From NCBI RefSeq assembly GCF_014596475.1, contig NZ_MECJ01000033.1, positions 372,001 to 436,000 on the forward strand: DNA of 64,000 nucleotides, given 5' to 3'. The translations under genes were made by a program, and so were the position numbers. This stretch comes from Streptomyces sp. CBMA152 (lineage in GTDB: Bacteria > Actinomycetota > Actinomycetes > Streptomycetales > Streptomycetaceae). Positions within the stretch are counted from its first letter, which is position 1. Every line of letters begins with the position of its first letter. Below the pieces are notes generated by a model. It saw nothing but the letters and a program-made list of their open reading frames with translations. It searched no databases and was not told the DNA's origin. Of this stretch, positions 35,617-44,295 are shown piece after piece.

Positions 35617-36744
35617 TCAGGGGTGCAGCACGACCAGATCGTCCCTGTGTACGACTTCGCGCTCGTACTCGGGGCCGAGTTCCTTGGCGAGTTCGCGGGT
35701 GGAGCGGCCGAGCAGCTGGGGGATCTCCTTGGCGTCGAAGTTGACGAGGCCGCGGGCGACGGCGTGTCCTGCGGTGTCGCGCAGTTCCACGGGGTCTCCG
35801 GCGCTGAACTCGCCTTCGACGGCGGCGATTCCGGCGGGCAGCAGCGAGGAGTGGCGTTCGACGACGGCGCGTACGGCTCCGTCGTCGAGGACGAGGTGGC
35901 CCTGCGGGGTGGAGGCGTGGGCGAGCCACAGGAGGCGGTCGGCGGAGCGGCGGCCGGTGGGGTGGAAGCAGGTGCCGGTGTCGCGTCCGGCCAGTGCGTC
36001 GGCGGCGTGGCTGGCGGAGGTGAGGACGACGGGGACGCCTGCGGCGGCGGCGATGCGGGCGGCTTCGACCTTGGTGACCATGCCGCCGGTGCCGACGCCC
36101 GCTTTGCCGGCGCTGCCGATCTGTACGTGGGCGATGTCGTCGGGGCCGTGGACGTCGGCGATGCGGGTGGTGCCGGGGGTGCTGGGGTCGCCGTCGTAGA
36201 GGCCGTCGACGTCGGAGAGCAGGACGAGGAGGTCGGCGCGGACGAGGTGGGCGACGAGGGCGGCGAGCCGGTCGTTGTCGCCGAAGCGGATCTCGTCGGT
36301 GGCGACGGTGTCGTTCTCGTTGACGACGGGCAGGGCGCCCATGGCGAGGAGTTGGTCGAGGGTGCGGTAGGCGTTGCGGTAGTGGGCGCGCCGGCTGGTG
36401 TCGTCGCCGGTGAGCAGGACCTGTCCGACGCGTACGCCGTAGCGGGCGAAGGAGGCGGTGTAGCGGGCGACGAGGAGGCCCTGGCCGACGCTGGCGGCGG
36501 CCTGCTGGCGGGCGAGGTCCTTGGGTCGGCGGCGCAGGCCGAGTGGCGCGAGTCCGGCGGCGATGGCGCCGGAGGAGACGAGCACTATCTCCTTCTCGCC
36601 GCCGCTGCGGGCTTTGGCGAGGACGTCGACGAGTGCGTCGACGCGGTCGGCGTCGAGGCCGCCGGAGGCGGTGGTGAGGGAGGACGAGCCCACCTTGACG
36701 ACGATCCTGCGGGCCTGGGTCACGAACTGCCTTGCCACTGTCAC
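35617..36744 (-). CDS. proB: Glutamate 5-kinase
   Basis: 375 residues. ProB phosphorylates glutamate, the first committed step of proline synthesis. The amino-acid kinase domain begins ARRIVVKVGSSSLT and includes GDDTSRRAHYRNAYRTL, PVVNENDTVATDEIRFGDND and the GTGGMVTKVEAARIA motif. The C-terminal third (about 290-375) is a PUA domain. GTG start at 36744; a second GTG 6 nt in is possible. First of the pro genes; proline feedback is known for the family. Confidence 0.97.
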   Translation of the reverse strand: MTVARQFVTQARRIVVKVGSSSLTTASGGLDADRVDALVDVLAKARSGGEKEIVLVSSGAIAAGLAPLGLRRRPKDLARQQAAASVGQGLLVARYTASFARYGVRVGQVLLTGDDTSRRAHYRNAYRTLDQLLAMGALPVVNENDTVATDEIRFGDNDRLAALVAHLVRADLLVLLSDVDGLYDGDPSTPGTTRIADVHGPDDIAHVQIGSAGKAGVGTGGMVTKVEAARIAAAAGVPVVLTSASHAADALAGRDTGTCFHPTGRRSADRLLWLAHASTPQGHLVLDDGAVRAVVERHSSLLPAGIAAVEGEFSAGDPVELRDTAGHAVARGLVNFDAKEIPQLLGRSTRELAKELGPEYEREVVHRDDLVVLHP

Positions 36745-36841
36745 ACCGGCGAATCTATGCCAGGCCGCGCGGCGGGCGCGCGGCTATTCCGATCGCTGGA
36801 CGGTCCGGGCGCGGGGCGGCCGGACGGGTCCGGGGTCTGTT

Positions 36842-36872
36842 GGAGGGGCCCACCGTGTGGCGAGGCCCCTCC
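36842..36872. terminator. Terminator downstream of galE
   Basis: Stem GGAGGGGCC / GGCCCCTCC with a 13-nt loop, 10 nt after the galE stop and before proB. Confidence 0.65.
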
Positions 36873-36881
36873 CGTACGACT

Positions 36882-37856
36882 TCAGCCGCGCGGGTGGCGC
36901 AGCAGCCAGCCCTCCCAGGCGGAGGTGACCATCTCGCGGATGTCGCGGCGGGCCGCCCAGTCGAGTTCCTTGGTGATGAGCTCGCCGGAGGCGACGACGC
37001 GGGCCGGGTCGCCGGCGCGGCGCGGGGCGGTCTCGGGGGCGGGCTCGGTGATGCCGGTCACGTCGCGGATGATCTCGATCATCTCGGCGACCGAAACGCC
37101 TTCGCCGCGGCCGATGTTGAGGATGAGCGCGGCGCTGGGGTCCTGGGCGAGGCGGTGGGCGGCGGCGACGTGCGCGGAGGCGATGTCCTCGACGTGGATG
37201 TAGTCGCGTACGCAGGTGCCGTCGGGGGTCGGGTAGTCGTCGCCGAAGATCAGCGGCGCCTTGCCGTCGGTGAGCCGCTCGAAGACCATCGGGACGAGGT
37301 TGAAGATGCCCGGGTCGCCGAGTTCGGCGCTGGCGGCGCCGGCCACGTTGAAGTAGCGCAGCGAGGCGGTGGCCATGCCGTGGGCCTTGCCGACGGCGCT
37401 GACGAGCCATTCGCCGGCGAGCTTGGTCTCGCCGTACGGGCTCATCGGCAGGCATTCGGTCTGCTCGGTGACGAGGTCGACGTCGGGCATGCCGTAGACG
37501 GCGGCGGAGGAGGAGAACAGGAAGCGGCTGACTCCCGCGTCGGCGGCGGCTTCCAGGACGACCCGCAGGCCTTCGACGTTCTCGTGGTAGTAGTGCAGCG
37601 GCCGTTCCACGGACTCGCCGACCTGCTTCTTGCCGGCGATGTGGATGACGCCGTCCACGTCGTGCTCGCGCAGGACGCGGTCGAGGACGTCCCGGTCGAG
37701 CACGGAGCCGCGCTCCAGGTGGACGCCTTCGGGCAGCCGGGCCGCGTCTCCGGTGCTGAGGTCGTCGAGGACGACGACCTGGTCACCGCCGTCGACGAGG
37801 GCCTTCACCACGTGAGATCCGATGTAACCGGCACCGCCTGTGATCATCCAAGTCAT
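36882..37856 (-). CDS. galE: UDP-glucose 4-epimerase
   Basis: 324 residues of the extended SDR type. NAD-binding motif TGGAGYIGSH (6-15), catalytic YxxxK in SPYGETKLAGE, and Ser in LFSSSAAVYG. It interconverts UDP-glucose and UDP-galactose. It is not in a Leloir operon; it sits beside a PIG-L deacetylase and Stealth transferases, so it may supply UDP-galactose for an envelope polymer. That link is inference from context. ATG start at 37856. Confidence 0.95.
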   Translation of the reverse strand: MTWMITGGAGYIGSHVVKALVDGGDQVVVLDDLSTGDAARLPEGVHLERGSVLDRDVLDRVLREHDVDGVIHIAGKKQVGESVERPLHYYHENVEGLRVVLEAAADAGVSRFLFSSSAAVYGMPDVDLVTEQTECLPMSPYGETKLAGEWLVSAVGKAHGMATASLRYFNVAGAASAELGDPGIFNLVPMVFERLTDGKAPLIFGDDYPTPDGTCVRDYIHVEDIASAHVAAAHRLAQDPSAALILNIGRGEGVSVAEMIEIIRDVTGITEPAPETAPRRAGDPARVVASGELITKELDWAARRDIREMVTSAWEGWLLRHPRG

Positions 37857-37956
37857 ACGGACAGTCTAGGAGGTGCCCTCCGGCGCTCCGGCCGCGTGTG
37901 ACTTTTCGTACGTACGCGACGGGTGTTGTCGTCTGCGCGGGCGGGCGTGCGAATGA

Positions 37957-37979
37957 GGCGTGCGGGAATCCCGCACGCC
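37957..37979. terminator. Hairpin downstream of the PIG-L gene
   Basis: GGCGTGCGGGA / TCCCGCACGCC around a single A. It lies about 50 nt past the PIG-L stop in the galE/PIG-L interval. Confidence 0.55.
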
Positions 37980-38029
37980 CCTGTTCGCTCCCGGTCCGCC
38001 CCGGCTCGGCGGGACGGACGGTGTGTCGG

Positions 38030-40189
38030 TCAGACGGTGCCCGCGCGCGGCGGGACCCTGGTCACCGCGGGGGCGGTGTTGAGGCCGAGGGTGACGACGG
38101 CGACACCCTGGCTCGCGCCCTGGACGACGGCGGGGGCGCCGACCATCAGGCCCGTGGACGCGTCGCCGTGGAGGGTGACTTGCTTGCCGCTGTCGAGGTA
38201 TTCGACCGCGCCGGTGCCGGAGCGGGCGCCGAGCACGACGCCGCCGGTGGCGAGGTCCTGGCCGTCGACGAGGGCGACCGGGCCGTAGCCGCTGACCTTC
38301 TGGTCGGGCAGGTCGGTCCAGCGGCCCGCCTCGCCGCCGCGCAGCTGGGACACGTTGATCTGGTCGCTGGACGGCTTGGGGTAGGCGAGCAGCACGGTGC
38401 CGTCCTTGGCGGTGGCCACGTTCGGCGAGTCGCCGGGGCGGGTGCGCAGGTTGCGGGCGCCGCGCACCAGGGCGCCGCCGGCGTCCTTCTGCGTCCAGTG
38501 CTCGACCCAGCCGAAGGCGGAGCCGAAGACGTGGACGCGGCCGTCGCCGTCGACGGTGGCGCTGACGCCTTCCTGGATCTGGCCGCCGCCGGGCAGCTTC
38601 TGCCACGGCGACCACTTGCCCTGCTTGTCGCGTACGCGGGTGCTGATGCCCTTGGCGGCGTTGCGCACGAAGACGTGGACGGTGCCGTCGGGGGCGGCGA
38701 CCGCGGTGGGCGGGCCGGTGAGGCGGGTGTGCCGGGCGTCGGTCTCGGGGTTGCCGAGGCTGATCCAGCGGTCCTCGAAGGCTCCGCCGGGCGTCTTCTG
38801 CTGGAGGAGGACTATCTCGCGGGTGTCGTCCGGGTCGGTCAGGCCCATGCTGGTGAAGCGCAGGCCGAAGACGAGGTGGCGGCCGTCTGCGGCGGCGACC
38901 GCGCTGAGCGCGGGCGCCAGCGGGCCGCCGCCGAGGTCCTCGGCCGCGCCCCAGCCGCCGCTGTAGGGGCCGGACTCGCGCCAGCGTGCGGCGCGGGTGC
39001 CGAGCACGGCGTACGCGGTCATCCGGCCGTCCTTGTCGAGGACGACCTTGGGTCCGGCGGTCGGGTAGCGCCGGTGGGTGGAGCGGACCCAGCCCTTCTT
39101 GGACTTGAGGACGCCGTTGAGGCCGACCGAGTAGTCGCCGCAGCCCGAGGCGTTGCCGCACTGCCAGCTGGAGGCGCCGCCGTAGTCGTTGAGGTACTCG
39201 GTCTTCTGGTGGACGGTGTCGCCCGGCAGGTTGTAGGGCCAGCGCTGGTTGTAGTAGCCGCGGTAGGCCTCGGTGAGGAAGCCGGGGGTGCGCGAGCCCT
39301 CGGAGCTGCCCTGGCCCCACTGGGCGAGCGCCCGCCAGGTGAACAGGGCGACGGCGGTGTGGTCGGGGTGGTCGGAGTAGCCGACCTGGTCGCTGCCGCG
39401 CGGGTGGAGCTTGTCGTGGACCTGGGCGTCGGGGTCCGGGTCGAGGGTGCGCACCAGCGTGGGCCGGTACTTGCGCATCAGGAACAGCAGCGTCTCGGTG
39501 AGGTCGTCGCGGCTGTAGGTGTACTTCTCCTGGACCGTGGACTCGGGGGTCGGCTGGGTGCGCAGGACGACGCCGGGGGTGTTCCACAGCTGGGTCATGC
39601 CGACCGAGCCGCGGCCGGTCTTCTCGTGCATCCGGATGCCGAGGAAGATCAGTTCGGCGCGACGGCCGTTGTACTCCAGCACGTTGAGCTCGGCCGCGCG
39701 TCCGCCGGGCAGCTTGACGACGGTGCGGTTCCAGGGCGTGAACAGGGTCGCGCCGAGCATCCGGGCGTACGCCTGGCGCAGGCCCTGCTGGCGCGCGGAG
39801 ACGTAGGCGGGCACGTCGGGGCGGGCCTTGGGCTCGCCGGGTGCCTGGTTGACGCCGTAGGAGCCGCCGCCGGTGACGTACACGGAGACGACGGGGACAT
39901 TGCGCTCGATCGTGTGCAGCGTGTCCGGGTTCATGAAGAACAGGTCGTCGTCCGGGTGCGCCAGGATCGCCATGGCGAGCGGGTTGCCGGGGGCGTCGAA
40001 GCTGCTGCGGCGGTCGACCGGCAGCAGCGACACCGGCTTCGGTGGTTGACTGGTGACCGCCGCGCCTCTCGCCGACGGGTGGGAGCTGTCGCATCCGGCG
40101 ATCGCACCGGCTGCCACTACCCCCGCCATCGAGGCCAGCACGGTACGCCGGGACGTCACTTGGCGTCCCATGTTCGACCAGCGTCCCAT
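38030..40189 (-). CDS. PIG-L family deacetylase, Tat-type lipoprotein with C-terminal propeller
   Basis: 719 residues. The N-terminus has a twin-Arg motif (TSRRTVLAS) and a lipobox (AIAGC, Cys near 33), so it is probably exported folded and lipid-anchored. A PIG-L/LmbE domain (about 60-330) has the metal motif AHPDDDLFF and later SDHPDHTAV. The C-terminal half (about 370-710) is a series of beta repeats (VAAPDGTVHVFVRN, WSPWQKLPGGG) resembling a carbohydrate-binding propeller. It likely removes an N-acetyl group from a wall sugar. ATG 40189 has GGGAG upstream. Divergent from the Stealth operon. Confidence 0.9.
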   Translation of the reverse strand: MGRWSNMGRQVTSRRTVLASMAGVVAAGAIAGCDSSHPSARGAAVTSQPPKPVSLLPVDRRSSFDAPGNPLAMAILAHPDDDLFFMNPDTLHTIERNVPVVSVYVTGGGSYGVNQAPGEPKARPDVPAYVSARQQGLRQAYARMLGATLFTPWNRTVVKLPGGRAAELNVLEYNGRRAELIFLGIRMHEKTGRGSVGMTQLWNTPGVVLRTQPTPESTVQEKYTYSRDDLTETLLFLMRKYRPTLVRTLDPDPDAQVHDKLHPRGSDQVGYSDHPDHTAVALFTWRALAQWGQGSSEGSRTPGFLTEAYRGYYNQRWPYNLPGDTVHQKTEYLNDYGGASSWQCGNASGCGDYSVGLNGVLKSKKGWVRSTHRRYPTAGPKVVLDKDGRMTAYAVLGTRAARWRESGPYSGGWGAAEDLGGGPLAPALSAVAAADGRHLVFGLRFTSMGLTDPDDTREIVLLQQKTPGGAFEDRWISLGNPETDARHTRLTGPPTAVAAPDGTVHVFVRNAAKGISTRVRDKQGKWSPWQKLPGGGQIQEGVSATVDGDGRVHVFGSAFGWVEHWTQKDAGGALVRGARNLRTRPGDSPNVATAKDGTVLLAYPKPSSDQINVSQLRGGEAGRWTDLPDQKVSGYGPVALVDGQDLATGGVVLGARSGTGAVEYLDSGKQVTLHGDASTGLMVGAPAVVQGASQGVAVVTLGLNTAPAVTRVPPRAGTV

Positions 40190-40389
40190 GTCCTTCTCCC
40201 ACTCCCCGCTTCACGTTCATCTGCGATCAAGCAGACCGCCATCCGAGGAGAGGGAGGAAACTTCGTTTGGGTTCCACTCGATGAAGCAATCGTGATGCAT
40301 CGATAGAATTACGAAGCAACTTGCCGATCTTACGCAATCTTGGCAGCATGCAACGCTGACCATTAGCCCAGACGAGAGCTAGGTTCACC
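40190..40389. promoter_or_regulatory. AT-richer divergent promoter region between PIG-L and the Stealth operon
   Basis: 200 bp of clearly lower GC than the surroundings, carrying a direct repeat GAAGCAA (40284 and 40313), inverted CTTCGT / ACGAAG arms (40261, 40311) and a TAGAAT -10-like box at 40304 in the rightward direction. It probably serves both divergent units; no -35 is convincing. Confidence 0.5.
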
Positions 40390-41400
40390 GTGAGTGACTC
40401 ACTGCTGCCCTATGCGGTGGGCGCCGCCAAGCGGGCACGCCGCGCGGCAGTACGTATGCGCCGTCGTGTCGAGCAGATGCATACCGTACCGGCCATCGAC
40501 GGCGTCAAGCCGCGGCCGCTGCTCCAGGCGGTGCACTTCTCGGTCTCCGGTGGACGCACCCTCAACTTCGCGGTGGCCTTCCCGCGCCGTGCCGAGGCCA
40601 TCAGCGCGGCTCACCTGGAGTTCTCCCGTGGCCGCCGGGTCGTGCACGTCGACCTGGAGCAGGAGCCGCAGAGTGACGGAACTCTCCTTCTGACGGCCAC
40701 CTCTCCGCTGCGCCACGACGATCCGTCGGAGACCGCCGTGCGCGGTCCGCTGCTGTCGACCGGCACCTGGCGCATGGAGGTCGTGGTCACCGGGAGTGAC
40801 GGCCGTGAGCTGCGGGCGAAGATCTCCGCGGCCCCTTCCGCCTCTTCCGACTCCCTGGACGGCCCGACCCTGTCGACGTCCCCGTCGCCGACCAGTGGCG
40901 CGATCTTCCGCCCGGTCCGCTCGGTCGACGGCCGCTCCATGCTGAGCGTGCGCGGGCCGCGCCACCACGCCGAGCTGACCTCGTTCGAACTGCGCTGGGA
41001 CCGGGTCGTGGTGCACGGCCGGCTCATCGCGGGCCGCGCCCCGGTGTCGGAGTACACGGCGGAGGCGGTGCTGCGGCGCAGCAGCAAGTCGGTCACGGCC
41101 CCCGTCGAGTGGGACGGCGACCGCTTCACCTTCGACGTACCGCTCGCCGCGATGTCGGTGGGCCGCACCACCCGCACCTGGGACATGCATCTGAAGACCG
41201 GCGGAACCCGGCTGAAGATCACCCGGCGGCTGACCGATGTGCGTTACCCCAAGCAGGTCTACCGGACACCGTTCCGTATCGTCGCTCTCGACAACGGCTC
41301 GCTCGCGCGGGTGCACGCCTACGTCACCCCGGCCGGCGTGTTCGCCGTGTCCTGTACCGGATTCGGAACCGCCCCCCGTGGCGCAGAGGAAGTTGCATGA
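40390..41400 (+). CDS. Hypothetical protein upstream of the GT4-Stealth gene
   Basis: 336 residues, GTG start. A basic N-terminus (KRARRAAVRMRRRVE) is followed by two beta-rich repeats, roughly residues 45-140 and 170-330, with SGGRTLNFAVAF and FRPVRSVDGRSMLSVRG openings and no Cys motif. I recognise no family. The ATGA overlap with the GT4-Stealth gene shows translational coupling, so it probably works with that transferase, perhaps as a binding or targeting subunit. Matches the position of SCO2589 in S. coelicolor. Confidence 0.8.
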   Translation: MSDSLLPYAVGAAKRARRAAVRMRRRVEQMHTVPAIDGVKPRPLLQAVHFSVSGGRTLNFAVAFPRRAEAISAAHLEFSRGRRVVHVDLEQEPQSDGTLLLTATSPLRHDDPSETAVRGPLLSTGTWRMEVVVTGSDGRELRAKISAAPSASSDSLDGPTLSTSPSPTSGAIFRPVRSVDGRSMLSVRGPRHHAELTSFELRWDRVVVHGRLIAGRAPVSEYTAEAVLRRSSKSVTAPVEWDGDRFTFDVPLAAMSVGRTTRTWDMHLKTGGTRLKITRRLTDVRYPKQVYRTPFRIVALDNGSLARVHAYVTPAGVFAVSCTGFGTAPRGAEEVA

Positions 41401-44213
41401 AGATCACGTTTCTGCTCACCTGGGGCGACGAGATGGGCGGCACCGAGATGGCCGCCTACACCCAGGCGATCCATCTCGCTCCCCGGCACGACGTCGAGGT
41501 GCTGAGCGTCTTCAAGACCCGTCCGGAGCCGTTCTTCGCGGCCGCCCAGCAGGTCAAGCGGCGCTATCTGGTGGACAGGACGGAATCGTACGGCCGCCCG
41601 GTGCGCACCAGCGCCCTGGACGAGAGCGCCTGCCGCACCCTGGAGTCGCTGCCCAGCGAGCTGATCAAGCCGTCCTGGGAGTCCACCTTCGACCGGCTCT
41701 CGGACATCGAGATGACGGCCGCTCTCGGCTCCCTCGACTCCGACGTGCTGGTCACCACGACCCCGGCGCTGATGGCGGCGGCCGCCGAGCTCGCCCCCGC
41801 CCGGGTGATCACCGTGCACCAGGAGCACCGCGCCTCCCAGCTGCGCGGCGTCTCCGGTGAGCCGCTGCTGGTCTACGGCCCGCGCATCGACGCGCTGGTG
41901 TCGCTGACCGAGCGCACCAACGACTGGTTCTCCGACTCGCTGCGCGAGGCGGCCCCCGAGCTCGCCGCGATCCCCAACGCGGTGCCCGACGGCTACCGTC
42001 CGCGCGCCGACCTGGAGTCCAAGACGATCGTCCTGGCTGCCCGGATGACCCCGGAGAAGCAGCTGGACCACGCCATCCACGCCTTCCAGCGCATCGCCGC
42101 CGACTTCCCGGACTGGCAGCTGCGGATCTTCGGCGACGGCCCGCAGGAGGTGCGGCTGCGCCGCCTCGTCGAGGGCCTGGGCATGCACTCGCGCATCGAA
42201 CTGGTGGGCCGCTCCTCGCAGATGGAGCAGGAGTGGGCCAAGGCCAGCGTCTGCCTGCTGCCCTCGCGCAACGAGGCGTTCCCGCTGGTGCTCCTGGAGA
42301 TGTTCGCGGCCGGCGTGCCGGTCATCGCGTACGACATCGTCACCGGGCCCGCCGAGATCATCCGCCACGACGTCGACGGCCTCCTGGTGCCGCCCGGCGA
42401 CATCGACTCGCTGTCCGCCGCCATGGCCCGCCTGATGGGCGAGGACGAGACCCGCCACGCGTTCGGCAAGGCCGCCCGCAAGGGTGTGTACGAGCGGTTC
42501 GGCGGCGAGGAGATCACCGCCCGCTGGGAGCAGCTGTTCGCCAAGCTGGTGGCCCGCCGCGACAGCCCCGAGCGTCTGGCGCAGCGCGCCGACCGCACGG
42601 CGCTGCGCATCGCCGCCGGTGGCACCCGCAGCTTCAGCGTCGCCGCCCCCGTCTCGCACATGGCGAACTCGGCGGACGAGCAGAAGGCCCGCGAGGTGAT
42701 GCTCCAGGCCCAGGACCGGACCCTGATCCGCTCCGCCGGCCGTCTCGCCGAGCAGCGCGACGACCTGTCGGGCCCGGCCATGGCGCAGATCAACCTGGAG
42801 ATCACCGCGAAGGTCCTGGAGGACGCGGGGATCCCGTACATCCTGCTGCGCCACGACGCCGGTGTCGCCCACCGCGTCGCCGTGCCCGTCGAGCAGCGCC
42901 GCCAGGTGATGGAGGCGATGGCCACCGCCCTGCACGGCAAGCCCGTCTACGCCGAGCTGGTCACCCCGCGCGGCTCGGCTCCCGGCGCGGTGCTCGCCGA
43001 GCGGCTGCGTGAGGTCGGCGAGGTCGCCGGGCTGCGCGTCTTCAAGCCGGTCACCTCCGAGAGCCGCACGCTTCGTTACGGGCCCGCCTACGGCTGCAGC
43101 CTGGAGTTCTGGGCCGAGTCGGAGGAGGACGGCTGGCGCGAGACCCCGCGTCTGACGACCCTGCTCGGGCGCCGGCTGCCGAACCTTGAGGCCACCGCCA
43201 AGCTGCGGGTCGGCGACCGGGATTACCCGACGCTCGCGCAGTTCACCAAGCAGCTGATGTGGGACGTGGACTACCCGGTCGACGTCGTCTACACCTGGGT
43301 CGACGACACCGACCCGGCGTGGCAGCAGCGCCGCGACACGGTGCGCCGGGCCCACGACATGCCGACCGACGACGCCGACAGCGGCGACGTCCGGTTCCGC
43401 AACCGCGACGAACTGCGGTACTCGCTGCGCTCGTTGGAGATGTTCGCGCCCTGGGTGCGCACCATCTACCTGGTGACCGACGACCAGACCCCGGACTGGC
43501 TGGACACCACGCAGCCCGGCATCAAGGTGGTCAGCCACCGCGAGATCTTCAAGGACGCGGCGTGGCTGCCGACGTTCAACTCGCACGCCATCGAGAGCCA
43601 GCTGCACCACATCGAGGGTCTGGCCGAGCACTTCCTGTACCTCAACGACGATGTGTTCATCGGCCGTCCGCTCAACCCGTCGTCGTTCTTCCTGAGCAAC
43701 GGCGTGGCGAAGTTCTTCCGCTCGCCGACCGCCGTGCCGCCGACCGAGCCGTCCCCGGACGACGAGGGCTACTTCGCGGCCGCGAAGAACAACCGGGCCC
43801 TGCTTGAGCAGGCGTTCGGGCGGACCGCGACGACCAGCTTCCTGCACGCGCCGCACCCGCTGCGCCGCAGTGTGCTGAGCGAGATCGAGGACAAGTTCCC
43901 GGACGAGGTGGGCCGCACCGCCGCCAACCCGTTCCGCGCCAACTCGGACCTGTCGATCACGTCGTCGCTGCACCACCACTACGGCTACCTGGTCGGCAGC
44001 TCGGTGCCGTCGGCGATCTCCTGCAGCTACATCAACGTGGGCAACTACGAGCACCACACGGTGCTGACCCGGCTGCTGGCCGAGCGCGGCCACGACGTGT
44101 TCTGCATCGGCGAGTCCGCCGACGCGGAGGTGTCGGTGGAGGAGCAGGACCGCGTACTGCGGGCGTTCCTGAGCGCGTACTTCCCGGTGAAGTCGCGGTT
44201 CGAGCGCGACTGA
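41397..44213 (+). CDS. Bifunctional GT4 glycosyltransferase-Stealth sugar-phosphate transferase
   Basis: 938 residues. N-terminal GT4 fold (about 1-390): LLTWGDEMGGTEMAAYTQAI at the acceptor side and the donor-site region NEAFPLVLLEMFAAGVPVIA. A linker domain follows, then the Stealth region (about 620-930): CR1 DVVYTWVDDTDPAW (near 628), CR2 RNRDELRYSLRSLEMF, CR3 HAIESQLHHIEGLAEHFLYL then NDDVF, and CR4 SDLSITSSLHHHYGY. Stealth enzymes transfer sugar-1-phosphate to build phosphodiester-linked glycans. The fusion suggests one protein both adds sugar and makes the phosphodiester link. ATG overlaps the upstream stop. Confidence 0.92.
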   Translation: MKITFLLTWGDEMGGTEMAAYTQAIHLAPRHDVEVLSVFKTRPEPFFAAAQQVKRRYLVDRTESYGRPVRTSALDESACRTLESLPSELIKPSWESTFDRLSDIEMTAALGSLDSDVLVTTTPALMAAAAELAPARVITVHQEHRASQLRGVSGEPLLVYGPRIDALVSLTERTNDWFSDSLREAAPELAAIPNAVPDGYRPRADLESKTIVLAARMTPEKQLDHAIHAFQRIAADFPDWQLRIFGDGPQEVRLRRLVEGLGMHSRIELVGRSSQMEQEWAKASVCLLPSRNEAFPLVLLEMFAAGVPVIAYDIVTGPAEIIRHDVDGLLVPPGDIDSLSAAMARLMGEDETRHAFGKAARKGVYERFGGEEITARWEQLFAKLVARRDSPERLAQRADRTALRIAAGGTRSFSVAAPVSHMANSADEQKAREVMLQAQDRTLIRSAGRLAEQRDDLSGPAMAQINLEITAKVLEDAGIPYILLRHDAGVAHRVAVPVEQRRQVMEAMATALHGKPVYAELVTPRGSAPGAVLAERLREVGEVAGLRVFKPVTSESRTLRYGPAYGCSLEFWAESEEDGWRETPRLTTLLGRRLPNLEATAKLRVGDRDYPTLAQFTKQLMWDVDYPVDVVYTWVDDTDPAWQQRRDTVRRAHDMPTDDADSGDVRFRNRDELRYSLRSLEMFAPWVRTIYLVTDDQTPDWLDTTQPGIKVVSHREIFKDAAWLPTFNSHAIESQLHHIEGLAEHFLYLNDDVFIGRPLNPSSFFLSNGVAKFFRSPTAVPPTEPSPDDEGYFAAAKNNRALLEQAFGRTATTSFLHAPHPLRRSVLSEIEDKFPDEVGRTAANPFRANSDLSITSSLHHHYGYLVGSSVPSAISCSYINVGNYEHHTVLTRLLAERGHDVFCIGESADAEVSVEEQDRVLRAFLSAYFPVKSRFERD

Positions 44214-44238
44214 CGCGCCTGTCGCGTCGGATACGAGT

Positions 44239-44280
44239 AAGGGGCTCGGCCCGGACCATCTGGTCCGGGCCGAGCCCCTT
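44239..44280. terminator. Bidirectional terminator between the two Stealth genes
   Basis: A perfect 20-bp stem (AAGGGGCTCGGCCCGGACCA and mate) with a 2-nt apex separates the convergent transferase genes. Confidence 0.9.
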
Positions 44281-44295
44281 ATCTCTTTACGTCTG

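Noticed and set aside
36745..36881. Small gene between galE and proB
   Set aside because: Only a terminator hairpin and promoter-like sequence; no frame with a ribosome site and coding bias.
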